From an uncultured Sphingomonadaceae bacterium (GTDB lineage: Bacteria; Pseudomonadota; Alphaproteobacteria; Sphingomonadales; Sphingomonadaceae): 64,000 bases of DNA. Shown here piece by piece: positions 45,344 through 53,981 of the stretch. Below the pieces are notes generated by a model, which saw only the letters and a list, made by a program, of their open reading frames with translations, had not been told where the DNA came from and searched no databases. How positions within the stretch are numbered: the first letter of the stretch is position 1; each line of letters opens with the position of its first letter. The translations under genes were made by a program, and so were the position numbers. The stretch is taken from positions 930,001-994,000 of the forward strand of contig CANLSQ010000001.1 in the NCBI GenBank assembly GCA_947493955.1, given 5' to 3'.

Positions 45344-45829
45344 ATGAAAACACTGATTATGCCAATCGCACTCGCGCTCGCCGCGACGACCGCAACTTTT
45401 GCATTGCCGATAGATGCAGCAATTGCCGGCCCGACCTACACAGGTGTTAAAGGTGGCAACACCGCCGTAGGCGGTTATGACGTCACATCTTACTTCACCG
45501 GCAACGGCGTTCCGGTAAAAGGAAGCAAGGCGCATAAAGTGACCTATAAAGGCGCTGACTATTTCTTCAGCAACGCCGCCAACGCCAAAAAGTTCAAGGA
45601 AAAGCCAGCACAATTTGCCCCGCAATATGGCGGTCACTGTGCTTGGGCCATGTCACGCGGTTCGCTCGCTCCCGGTGATCCCTTGGTCTACAAAGTGGTC
45701 AACGGCAAGCTCTACCTCAACGTCAACAAACAGGTTCAGAAAACCTGGCTGACCGATGTTGCCGGTTTCATCAAAAAGGCCAACATTAACTGGCCAAAAT
45801 TCCCGGACGACGCCAAATTCGGCGGTTAA
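45344..45829 (+). CDS. Exported YHS-domain protein (YHS1)
   Basis: This 161-residue protein has a signal peptide (MKTLIMPIALALAATTATFA, cleavage near DAAIAG). A YHS domain follows: GGYDVTSYFTGNGVPVKGSKAHKVTYKGADYFFSNAANAKKFKEKPAQFAPQYGGHCAWAMSRG; the remaining DPLVYKVVNGKLYLNVNKQVQKTW is a beta-rich extension. YHS domains are small and linked to metals in copper ATPases, but their exact role in stand-alone periplasmic proteins is unknown. One conserved Cys is present (GGHCAWA). It is followed 60 bp later by the Ala/Cys-rich gene and then a second YHS protein. Confidence 0.88.
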   Translation: MKTLIMPIALALAATTATFALPIDAAIAGPTYTGVKGGNTAVGGYDVTSYFTGNGVPVKGSKAHKVTYKGADYFFSNAANAKKFKEKPAQFAPQYGGHCAWAMSRGSLAPGDPLVYKVVNGKLYLNVNKQVQKTWLTDVAGFIKKANINWPKFPDDAKFGG

Positions 45830-45889
45830 TCCGATCCCCTATTCGTCACGTAGCTTTCTAACTTAAACACTTACACCAAAGGAAATACC

Positions 45890-46192
45890 ATGAATAATCA
45901 ACGTAAACTCTCTGCAATGCTCGCTGTCATGGGCGGCCTGTCTCTTGCGACTCCTTCTGCAGCGCTTGCCACCTGTACGGCAGCTGCTCCAGTAGCCCAA
46001 CCAGCCTGTGGCGCATGTGCAGCAGCATGTGCGGCAGCCGGTGGAGCTTGTGCCGCCGCCGCATGCGGTGCCTGCGCTGCCGCGGACTGCGCGGCTGCCG
46101 CTTGTGCCGCCGGATGTGCTGCCGATGCCGGAGCTTGTGCTGCTCAACCCGCTGCTTGCGGTGCCTGCGCAGCGGCCTGTGCACCTCAATAA
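45890..46192 (+). CDS. Exported Ala/Cys-only low-complexity protein
   Basis: This is a 100-residue open frame with AAAGGA before its ATG and a convincing signal peptide ending ATPSAALA. The predicted mature part (about 73 residues) has 14 Cys and about 40 Ala and no Lys, Arg, His or aromatic residue; the Cys occur as repeated CGAC and CGACAAAC units, spaced 3-7 residues. Such a sequence suggests a thiol- or metal-binding chain or a scaffold, resembling in style only the low-complexity precursors of bufferin-type peptides. No MNIO-like modifying enzyme is near. Codon use matches real coding (GC-rich third positions). Function unknown. Confidence 0.75.
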   Translation: MNNQRKLSAMLAVMGGLSLATPSAALATCTAAAPVAQPACGACAAACAAAGGACAAAACGACAAADCAAAACAAGCAADAGACAAQPAACGACAAACAPQ

Positions 46193-46202
46193 AGAATAGT
46201 GG

Positions 46203-46246
46203 TTTGAGGGGGTTAGCTTGTGTTAAGACGCCAGCTCCCCCTCAAA
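46203..46246 (+). other. Intercistronic hairpin between Ala/Cys protein and YHS2
   Basis: TTTGAGGGGG (46203-46212) and CCCCCTCAAA (46237-46246) pair over ten bases, with AGCT/AGCT extending the inner stem. There is no T tract, so it is more likely a processing or mRNA-stabilising hairpin than a terminator. It would fit differential expression of two parts of one message. Confidence 0.6.
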
Positions 46247-46270
46247 CAGATTACCCAAAGGAATTCACAA

Positions 46271-46819
46271 ATGAACAAGACATTTTTAGCAGCGATCATG
46301 ATGGCCACGTTGCCAATCGCTTGCTCCGCTCCTTCGTCTGAAACTGCAGAAACAACGGAAACAGCAGAAACAGCTGAAGCCGCAATTATCGAAGTTTCCG
46401 ATGATATGGAATTGCCTGTTTTCACCGGTCCTGCCGGATCCGAAAATGTGGCTGTAAGCGGCTATGACGCGGTCAGCTATTTTGAAGGCGACGGTGTGCC
46501 CGTTGAAGGCAGCAAGGAGCATCGCGTCAGATATAATGGCGTTGAATATCACTTCGCTTCAGCCGAAAATGCGGCTAAATTTCAGGCTGAACCTGCAAAG
46601 TTTGCCCCGCAATATGGGGGACACTGTGCCTGGGCGGCCTCCCGCGGCAAGCTCGCATCCGGTGATCCGAAACTCTATGCGGTTGTCGACGGTAAGCTCT
46701 ATCTGAACTTCAATCAAAAGGTTCAGGATACCTGGAACGAGGATATTCCCGGTTTTATCGAGAAAGCCGACAAGGAATTCCCGAAGATTCCAGCGGATGC
46801 CCGTTACGACGACGCTTAA
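46271..46819 (+). CDS. YHS-domain lipoprotein (YHS2)
   Basis: This is a 182-residue paralogue of YHS1. The signal (MNKTFLAAIMMATLPIAC) has a lipobox-like PIAC, so it may be lipidated. A Glu/Thr/Ala linker (ETAETTETAETAEAA) follows, then a YHS domain: SGYDAVSYFEGDGVPVEGSKEHRVRYNGVEYHFASAENAAKFQAEPAKFAPQYGGHCAWAASRGKL and the same DPKLYAVVDGKLYLNFNQKVQDTW extension. ATG 46271 is preceded by AAAGGAATTC; the open frame reaches 46220 but lacks an SD there. Conserved Cys in GGHCAWA. Confidence 0.88.
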   Translation: MNKTFLAAIMMATLPIACSAPSSETAETTETAETAEAAIIEVSDDMELPVFTGPAGSENVAVSGYDAVSYFEGDGVPVEGSKEHRVRYNGVEYHFASAENAAKFQAEPAKFAPQYGGHCAWAASRGKLASGDPKLYAVVDGKLYLNFNQKVQDTWNEDIPGFIEKADKEFPKIPADARYDDA

Positions 46820-46840
46820 GTCCGGCTCAGGTATCGATCA

Positions 46841-46873
46841 GGGCGGTGGAACACGGTTCTGCCGCCCTTTTTT
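46841..46873 (+). terminator. Strong terminator after YHS2
   Basis: GGGCGGTGGAAC pairs with GTTCTGCCGCCC as a 12-bp stem with a three-base loop ACG, followed by TTTTTT. It closes the YHS1-Ala/Cys-YHS2 transcription unit 22 bp after the YHS2 stop. Confidence 0.95.
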
Positions 46874-46941
46874 GATACATAGGCAAAAATTAACCGGGAT
46901 CGGATAAGACTGCGTCTTTCAAGCGTTTGCAAGGTGCAAGA

Positions 46942-47340
46942 ATGTACAGACTTGTCTATATCAGCACACCAAAGCCGGATATCACTCCGGTAGAAATGAC
47001 AGATATTGTGCGGGTCGGGCGGCGGAACAACATCAAGAACGGCATAACCGGCCTTCTAATTCAGGATAGACGGCGCTTTCTCCAGTATCTGGAGGGGGAG
47101 GCAGAGCAGGTTGAGGAGACTTTTGCCCGGATATCCGCCGACAGACGCCATTCCGCGATAATCCAGCTGAAAAACGGTTATATCGGCCGGCGCCAGTTTC
47201 CCAAATGGGAAATGGCTTCGAAATATGTGGATGGCGACTCCAGCCTGCTATCCGCCGTCAAGGAACTGGCAAAAGACTGCGACCGTGACGTGGCAAATGA
47301 ACTGATGAGCTTTGCCACGGCACGGGACCGCGCCGCGTAG
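46942..47340 (+). CDS. BLUF-domain blue-light photoreceptor
   Basis: This is a single-domain 132-residue FAD-binding BLUF protein. The flavin/hydrogen-bond residues are visible: MYRLVYIS (Tyr), NNIKNGITGLLIQD (Asn), RFLQYLEGE (Gln) and FPKWEMA (Trp and Met of the C-terminal strand). No effector domain is attached, so it must act through an unknown partner. ATG 46942 was chosen for the canonical MYRLVYIS start. Located after the YHS2 terminator, so probably transcribed on its own. Confidence 0.92.
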   Translation: MYRLVYISTPKPDITPVEMTDIVRVGRRNNIKNGITGLLIQDRRRFLQYLEGEAEQVEETFARISADRRHSAIIQLKNGYIGRRQFPKWEMASKYVDGDSSLLSAVKELAKDCDRDVANELMSFATARDRAA

Positions 47341-47384
47341 CTTTCTGGAAGCTCACGCCGACGCGGCCTTGAGAGATTTCTGGC

Positions 47385-48413
<1,029 letters not shown>

Positions 48414-48448
48414 TTATATTCAGATATTTAGAGCTAGTAATGGGTTAT

Positions 48449-48964
48449 TCATGCTGCATCCGGTCCGCGGCCGATGGCAACTACACCAGTGCGTCCGACT
48501 TCGACCAAACCGACTTCCCGCATCAGGCCGACAAATGTCTGGATCTTGTCGGGTGCACCGGTAATTTCGAATACAAAACTCTCGGTCGTCGCATCTACAA
48601 CCCGGGCGCGATATACATCGGCAAGCCGCATGGCTTCGATGCGGTTCTCGCCTTTTCCAGAGACCTTTACCAGAGCCAGTTCGCGCTGCACATGCGGTCC
48701 GGCTTCGGTCAGGTCGCGCACGCTGTGGACAGGGACTAACCGGTCAAGCTGGGCGATGATCTGCTCAATCACATGCGGCGGGCCGTTGGTAGCAATGGTG
48801 ATACGGCTGATCGCGTGATCGGCGCTGATATCGGCGACGGTCAGGCTTTCGATATTATAGCCGCGGGCGGTAAACATCCCGGCGATGCGCGCCAAAATAC
48901 CCGCTTCATTGTCAACCAGCACAGCCAGGACATGTCGTTCGACTTTTTCTTCCTTGATATGCAT
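48449..48964 (-). CDS. ilvN: Acetolactate synthase small subunit
   Basis: IlvN is the regulatory subunit of acetohydroxyacid synthase; it binds valine through its ACT domain. Visible: HVLAVLVDNEAGILARIAGMFTARGYNIESLTVADISADHAISRITIA and a C-terminal ALS_ss_C domain (ELALVKVSGKGENRIEAMRLADVYRARVVDATTESFVFEITG). 171 aa. Its ATG overlaps the ilvB TAA by one base (TAATG); 44 nt later follows ilvC. Confidence 0.98.
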   Translation of the reverse strand: MHIKEEKVERHVLAVLVDNEAGILARIAGMFTARGYNIESLTVADISADHAISRITIATNGPPHVIEQIIAQLDRLVPVHSVRDLTEAGPHVQRELALVKVSGKGENRIEAMRLADVYRARVVDATTESFVFEITGAPDKIQTFVGLMREVGLVEVGRTGVVAIGRGPDAA

Positions 48965-50727
48965 TAAACAAGCGCCTTTGCGTTATCATCCATCGTGCCT
49001 TTGACATCCTCTGGCGTCAGCAACATCTCAGTATGGGCGGCTCCAGATGGTATCATCGGGAAGCAATTGGCCAGTTTTGCGACGCGGCAATCGACCAGTA
49101 CGGGGCCATCGGTTTCAATCATCTTGTTGATTCCGGCCTCCAGATCGGAAGGGTCCTCGATCAATATACCGGTCCAGCCATAGCTTTCAGCCAACTTGAT
49201 AAAGTCTGGCAGACTATCGCTATAACTATTTGAATAACGGCTTTCATAGGTCAGTTCCTGCCATTGGCGAACCATGCCCATATATTCGTTGTTCAATATG
49301 AAAATCTTGACCGGCAGGCGGTATTGGCTGGCCGTGCCCAGCTCCTGAATATTCATCTGGATGGACGCTTCGCCGGCAATGTCGATGACCAGCGCATCGG
49401 GGTCACCCAGCTGCGCACCAATAGCAGCAGGCAGGCCATAGCCCATGGTACCCAGACCACCACTGGTCAGCCATTTATTGGGTTTCTCAAAATCAAAATG
49501 CTGCGCAGCCCACATTTGGTGCTGGCCGACTTCGGTTGTGATGATCGGGTCGCGCTCATGCGTGGCTTCCCACAGCTTGCGGATAGCCTCTTGCGGCATG
49601 ATTTCGGTCTTGCTTTCAGGATAAGCAAGACAGTTGGTTGCACGCCATCCTTTGATCCGCGCCCACCATTCCTCATAGTCGGGAGCGTTAAATTTGCGCC
49701 CTTTCAGGACAGCAAGCAGTTGCTCCATAACCCGTCCGACATCTCCGATAACCGGCAAATCGACGCGGATTGTCTTGTTGACCGAAGACCGGTCAATATC
49801 GACATGGATTTTCTTGCTATTGGGTGAGAAGGCATCAATCCGGCCTGTAATACGGTCGTCAAAGCGCGCGCCGAGACAAACCACCAAGTCAGCGCGGTTC
49901 ATCGCCATATTGGCTTCAAACGTACCATGCATGCCCAGCATCCCGAGCCATTGTTCAGAAGAAGCTGGAAAAGCGCCAAGCCCCATCAGAGTTGACGTGA
50001 CGGGTGCACCCAGCAATTCCGCCAACTGGCAAAGAGTTTCGCTCGCTTTCGGGCCGCTGTTGATAATGCCACCGCCGGTATACAGTATCGGCGCCTTGGC
50101 TTGCATGATCATCTCAGCAGCCTCGTTTATGGCTTTGAAATCACCATCAATTTGTGGCTGATAACGGGGGTTTATCTTTCCGTTATGTGAGCGGAATTCG
50201 GCCTCCGCGACCTGAACATTTTTGGGAATATCGACCACAACCGGGCCCGGACGGCCTTGGGTGGCGATATGAAAAGCTTCTGTCAGAACGCCAGCAAGGT
50301 CAGATGGCTGCTTTACCAGATAATTGTGCTTCGTGCAGTGCCGGGTAATGCCAACCGTATCGGCTTCCTGAAAAGCATCGGAACCGATGAGATTTGTCGC
50401 AACCTGACCGGTGATGACAACCATTGGGATGGAATCCATCAACGCATCGGTAATCCCCGTGACCGCATTGGTTGCGCCGGGACCGGATGTGACCAGAACA
50501 ACACCGGGTTTGCCGGTCGAGCGGGCATAGCCTTCCGCCGCATGGGTCGCCGCCTGTTCATGGCGGACCAATATGTGCTTGATTTTGGGATGATCATAGA
50601 GCGCATCGTAAATTGGCAGCACAGCGCCGCCGGGATAGCCAAATACGGTGTCGACACCCAGATCGAGCAGGGTTTGAACCAATATTTCTGCACCGCTTTT
50701 TTCGGCCACTTTAAGCTCCATAATCAT
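48964..50727 (-). CDS. ilvB: Acetolactate synthase large subunit
   Basis: IlvB is the ThDP/FAD catalytic subunit that makes acetolactate. The PYR domain starts SGAEILVQTLLDLGVDTVFGYPGGAVLPIYDALYD (catalytic Glu nearby), the FAD domain has MLGMHGTFEANMAMNRADLVVCLGARFDDRITG, and the PP domain GLGTMGYGLPAAIGAQLGDPDALVIDIAGEASIQMN... ILNNEYMGMVRQWQELTY. The ThDP-metal motif, usually GDG(S/A)-x-x-x-N, reads GEAS here with Glu in place of Asp. Start: ATG 50727 (587 aa) or 50721; both lack a clear SD and follow a hairpin. Confidence 0.97.
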   Translation of the reverse strand: MIMELKVAEKSGAEILVQTLLDLGVDTVFGYPGGAVLPIYDALYDHPKIKHILVRHEQAATHAAEGYARSTGKPGVVLVTSGPGATNAVTGITDALMDSIPMVVITGQVATNLIGSDAFQEADTVGITRHCTKHNYLVKQPSDLAGVLTEAFHIATQGRPGPVVVDIPKNVQVAEAEFRSHNGKINPRYQPQIDGDFKAINEAAEMIMQAKAPILYTGGGIINSGPKASETLCQLAELLGAPVTSTLMGLGAFPASSEQWLGMLGMHGTFEANMAMNRADLVVCLGARFDDRITGRIDAFSPNSKKIHVDIDRSSVNKTIRVDLPVIGDVGRVMEQLLAVLKGRKFNAPDYEEWWARIKGWRATNCLAYPESKTEIMPQEAIRKLWEATHERDPIITTEVGQHQMWAAQHFDFEKPNKWLTSGGLGTMGYGLPAAIGAQLGDPDALVIDIAGEASIQMNIQELGTASQYRLPVKIFILNNEYMGMVRQWQELTYESRYSNSYSDSLPDFIKLAESYGWTGILIEDPSDLEAGINKMIETDGPVLVDCRVAKLANCFPMIPSGAAHTEMLLTPEDVKGTMDDNAKALV

Positions 50728-50733
50728 TGTTAA

Positions 50734-50848
50734 GCCCGCAACAGGCGGGCGTTTGATAGGCGATGCTGCACTGCAAGGCAATCTACAAGATTGGGCACAG
50801 CATCCGTTCGAACTGGGCGGCGCTACATATTTATATATATTATGTCAA
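50734..50848 (-). promoter_or_regulatory. ilvB leader: promoter element, mini-ORF and two hairpins
   Basis: A consensus -35 TTGACA lies at 50848-50843 in an AT-rich run (-10 not clear). Next, ATG CTG TGC CCA ATC TTG TAG (50803-50783) encodes the six-residue MLCPIL with three branched-chain codons, inside the inverted repeat GATGCTG/CAGCATC (50804-50762). A second hairpin GCCCGC-CTGTT-GCGGGC at 50750-50734 ends just before the ilvB start. This could be a branched-chain amino acid-dependent leader, but the terminator lacks a good T tract. Confidence 0.4.
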
Positions 50849-50905
50849 GGCCAAATATTATAATAAAATAACAATATCATCGATATTATCATTATTTATG
50901 ATCTC

Positions 50906-51787
50906 TTAAAAGCGAGGCCAATCGTCGGGGCATTGATTACGGAACCAGGTATACTGACGCTTGGCATATTGCCGTGTGGCGGCCATGGCCCGGGTCTTCG
51001 CCTCTTCAAGATTTATTTCGCCATCGAGCCAGGCGCTGATCTCCGGCACACCAATGGCGCGCATGATCGGGCAATCGTCCGATAAATCTCTCTTTAGAAG
51101 CGCTGTAACTTCTTCTTTGGCGCCATTATCGAGCATGTTCTGAAACCGCCGATCACAGCGTTCGTAAAGCCATATGCGGGGCGGCAGCAGAACCAGAGGA
51201 TGCAGATTAATCTCGTCGGCTATTCCGCCGGCCATATGGGCGTGCCAGTGTCCCATTGTCTTGCCGGACGACCGCACGACCTCCAGCGCGCGCATAACCC
51301 GGCTCGAATCTCTGGCGTTCAAACGCTGTGCAGATGCCGGATCTTCCTCCTCCAGCGCGGTATAGGCGTCAGCGATGTCCATTTGACGCACTTGCGTCCG
51401 GACAGTGGCATCGATCTCGGGTATCGGTGCAATCCCGTTCAGCAATGTACGGACATAGAGACCTGTCCCGCCAACCAGTATCGGCAATCTTTCCTGTTCA
51501 TGGGCCGCGGCTATCTCGGTCTTCGCATCATTGGCCCAGCGCGCCGCAGAACAAGTCTCGGCACCATCTATGTAACCATAAAGCCGGTGATCAACCCCGC
51601 CCATTTCCTGCTCATCAGGCCTCGCGCTCAGAACCTGTAGATCGGCATAAACCTGAGCGCTGTCAGCATTGATGATCACAGAGGGTTGCTTTTTGGCCAG
51701 CTCCAGTGCCAATGCGGACTTCCCGCTGGCCGTAGGACCCACGATCAGTGCCACATCCTTTTTGTCTTTCGGAGAATATATGCTCAT
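50906..51787 (-). CDS. miaA: tRNA dimethylallyltransferase
   Basis: MiaA adds the isopentenyl group to A37 of tRNAs reading UNN codons. P-loop VGPTASGKSALALELA, then INADSAQVYADLQVLSARPDEQEMGGVDHRLYGYID, VGGTGLYVRTLLNGIAPIPEID, and the Arg/Gln-rich end ATRQYAKRQYTWFRNQC. ATG 51787 (293 aa) or GTG 51793. Its 5' end overlaps the oppositely oriented serB by 8-14 nt, so the two genes share a promoter region inside each other's coding start. Confidence 0.95.
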   Translation of the reverse strand: MSIYSPKDKKDVALIVGPTASGKSALALELAKKQPSVIINADSAQVYADLQVLSARPDEQEMGGVDHRLYGYIDGAETCSAARWANDAKTEIAAAHEQERLPILVGGTGLYVRTLLNGIAPIPEIDATVRTQVRQMDIADAYTALEEEDPASAQRLNARDSSRVMRALEVVRSSGKTMGHWHAHMAGGIADEINLHPLVLLPPRIWLYERCDRRFQNMLDNGAKEEVTALLKRDLSDDCPIMRAIGVPEISAWLDGEINLEEAKTRAMAATRQYAKRQYTWFRNQCPDDWPRF

Positions 51788-52661
51788 CGCCACGCTAATA
51801 GCAGCAGATCAGCTGAAAAAGGGAGAGCTAAGTTCTGCCGCAGACCGGTTGGCGGAAGCGGGCGGGAAGATTTCCCGGATTGGCGATATTATTGACAGTA
51901 AAGCGGCTGATATTTTCCTCGCAGGCGAACTGGCAGATTTGCGCGATGCCCTGCCGACCGATGGCACTGAAACAGACTTCGTCGTTCAACCCTCCGAAAA
52001 TCGCGAGAAAAAGCTGCTGATATCGGACATGGACAGCACGATGATTACCGTGGAATGTATCGATGAGCTTGCAGGCTATGCCGGTATCAAGGACCAGATC
52101 GCCGAGATAACCGAACGCGCCATGTTGGGCGAGCTGGATTTTGAAGAGGCATTGCGGGGCAGGGTGGCTCTTTTGGATGGCCTCGACATTTCGGCTATCG
52201 ACCGGTGTCTTGCTGAAAAAGTCGAAATCATGCCGGGGGCCGAGACGCTCGTAAAGACCATGGCCGCGCGGGGAGCTAAGACCATATTGGTTTCCGGCGG
52301 CTTCACCCGATTTGCCGATCCGGTGGCCCGCAAAATCGGATTTTCTGCTGCTGAAGCCAATATATTGGCCGAAGCGGACGGGGTTTTGACCGGAAAACTG
52401 GCCGGAACCATTGTTGATGCGCAAAGAAAAGCCGAATTGCTTGAGAAGAGCGCGCAATCTGCAGGTCTTTCTCTTGATCAGTGTATGGCTGTGGGGGACG
52501 GAGCCAATGATATTCCGATGATCGCATTGGCCGGAATGGGTGTGGCTTATCATGCCAAACCAAAAGCTGCGCAAGCCGCTGATGCAGCGATCAAACATAA
52601 TGATCTTAGAGCCCTGCTATACATGCAGGGCATCGGCTCTCAACATTGGGTGTACGACTAG
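51780..52661 (+). CDS. serB: Phosphoserine phosphatase
   Basis: SerB (HAD family) dephosphorylates phosphoserine in serine synthesis. Motif I ISDMDSTMITVECIDELAG (D-x-D), motif II LVSGGFTRFADPVARKIGF, motif III/IV MAVGDGANDIPMIALAGMGVAYHAKPKAAQAADAAI. The N-terminal ~75 residues are an ACT-like regulatory extension. ATG 51780 with CGGAG before it gives 293 aa; the longer frame to 51669 lies wholly inside miaA and is excluded. Confidence 0.95.
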   Translation: MLIATLIAADQLKKGELSSAADRLAEAGGKISRIGDIIDSKAADIFLAGELADLRDALPTDGTETDFVVQPSENREKKLLISDMDSTMITVECIDELAGYAGIKDQIAEITERAMLGELDFEEALRGRVALLDGLDISAIDRCLAEKVEIMPGAETLVKTMAARGAKTILVSGGFTRFADPVARKIGFSAAEANILAEADGVLTGKLAGTIVDAQRKAELLEKSAQSAGLSLDQCMAVGDGANDIPMIALAGMGVAYHAKPKAAQAADAAIKHNDLRALLYMQGIGSQHWVYD

Positions 52662-52680
52662 GCCGCTCTACCGAGCCCCG

Positions 52681-53718
52681 TTATCGTGACTTTACGATGC
52701 AATCGTTGCCGGATGCCTTGACACTTCCGCAAACCTTGCTCGCTTGTGCCTTGGTGGCAAAGGGACCCGCTTGCAATCGCGTGATCGAGCCGGCTGCAAC
52801 CAGATAGGGCTGCAAATTGTTCAGGGCAGAAACCCGTTTCTCCAGATTGTTCCATAGTGCCTTGGCCTTGTTCTGGTCACCAAAAGCACCCAGTTGAACG
52901 CGCCAATTGCCGGTTGCTGCCGTGCGAACGGGTGCAGGGGCCGGTGCCGGAGCAGGCTTAGCCACTGGCGGTGCCTTAACGGGTGCTGGAGCCGGAGGCG
53001 TTGCAACTGGAGGCGGAGCGACAGGTTTCGGCGCGGGAGTCGGAACCGGAGCAACAGCTTTCGATGCGGGTAATTGTGCGGTCTGTATCGCGCCACTGGA
53101 TGGCGTTGCTCTCAAACCACCGACCTGTGCAGTCCGAACACGTTTTTCATTCTCTTCCATCTGGCTGGCCAGTTCGATGGCCCGGCGGCGCTTGTCGAGG
53201 GGGATATATTTGTCCATCTGCGCCATGTTGGACGTCGCTTGTGGCAATCCTGCGGCCGAAGCGCGGGTCATTAACGCATAGGCCCTGATCCAGTCTTTCT
53301 CGACAAAATCGCCATTAAAATGCCCTGTGCCCAATACATATTGCGCGCGCGGTTCGCCGCGATTGGCGGAAGCCTGCAGATAGGGCAGGGCCTCTTTCCG
53401 CCGCTGGTTCTGGAAAAGGATCAGGCCATAATTGTCACTGGCCTGCAAATGGCCCTGGTCAGCCGCGCGTTTATAAAATTGTTCGGCTTTGGCCAGATCC
53501 ATGGGTACGCCGCGCCCAAGCTTGTAGGCCTGACCCATATTAAACTGCGCATCGGCATCGCCTGCGTTGGCAGGTCCACGCCACTCGGCAACAGCGGCTT
53601 TATAGTCGCCGCGTCCCCAGGCATCGACACCGTCTTTTACATCGGCCAATGCGGGCGTGCCGAATCCGAAAACCGCAGATGCCATTAAGATATGGCGCGC
53701 TATCTTGGAATTTTTCAT
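52681..53718 (-). CDS. Exported Sel1/TPR and SPOR-domain protein
   Basis: This 345-residue protein has a signal peptide (MKNSKIARHILMASAVFGFGTPALA). Sel1/TPR-like repeats occupy about residues 30-165 (AQFNMGQAYKLGRGVPMDLAKAEQFYKRAADQG and similar), then a Pro/Ala/Val-rich disordered stretch (VAPVPTPAPKPVAPPPVAT...), and a SPOR domain at the C-terminus (NWRVQLGAFGDQNKAKALWNNLEKR to NDCIVKSR). SPOR domains bind denuded septal glycan. It is divergent from parA and shares architecture with the TPR-SPOR lipoprotein downstream of it, so the two may bracket one function. Confidence 0.85.
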   Translation of the reverse strand: MKNSKIARHILMASAVFGFGTPALADVKDGVDAWGRGDYKAAVAEWRGPANAGDADAQFNMGQAYKLGRGVPMDLAKAEQFYKRAADQGHLQASDNYGLILFQNQRRKEALPYLQASANRGEPRAQYVLGTGHFNGDFVEKDWIRAYALMTRASAAGLPQATSNMAQMDKYIPLDKRRRAIELASQMEENEKRVRTAQVGGLRATPSSGAIQTAQLPASKAVAPVPTPAPKPVAPPPVATPPAPAPVKAPPVAKPAPAPAPAPVRTAATGNWRVQLGAFGDQNKAKALWNNLEKRVSALNNLQPYLVAAGSITRLQAGPFATKAQASKVCGSVKASGNDCIVKSR

Positions 53719-53981
53719 GTGATCAGGCCCTCGGTATTCAAATTGCTAACAGTCATCTTATGCGTAATTTGTCCTTAACGCCAATTTGCAAATTATTCGT
53801 AACCTTAAACCAAAAATCTGACCGGTGACTGAATCGAAATCTAAAGCCGTGTAAAATAATTTTCCCGCACAAAAAAACATCACGCGTTTGTTAACCCTAT
53901 TTTAGCCCTGTTCTGTCAGAGAAGTCGATGAATGAATTTCAGACGTCCTGATCAACACGTGATGATACTAAGGGGAATAGA
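53719..53981. promoter_or_regulatory. Divergent SPOR/parA intergenic region with TTAAC-like boxes
   Basis: The 263-bp gap between two divergent genes is AT-rich. It holds TTAA-CCCTATT-TTAG at 53891-53905, one mismatch from the CtrA half-site pair TTAA-N7-TTAA, plus further TTAAC/GTAAC sequences near 53776 and 53800. The parA start GTG 53982 has AAGGGGAATAGA before it. CtrA control would be plausible for cell-cycle genes in an alphaproteobacterium, but the match is weak evidence. Confidence 0.3.

Noticed and set aside
46015-46341. Cys/Arg-rich out-of-frame ORF over the Ala/Cys gene
   Set aside because: It is the +1 shadow of the Ala/Cys-rich gene; it has no signal peptide or SD and ends in the intercistronic hairpin.
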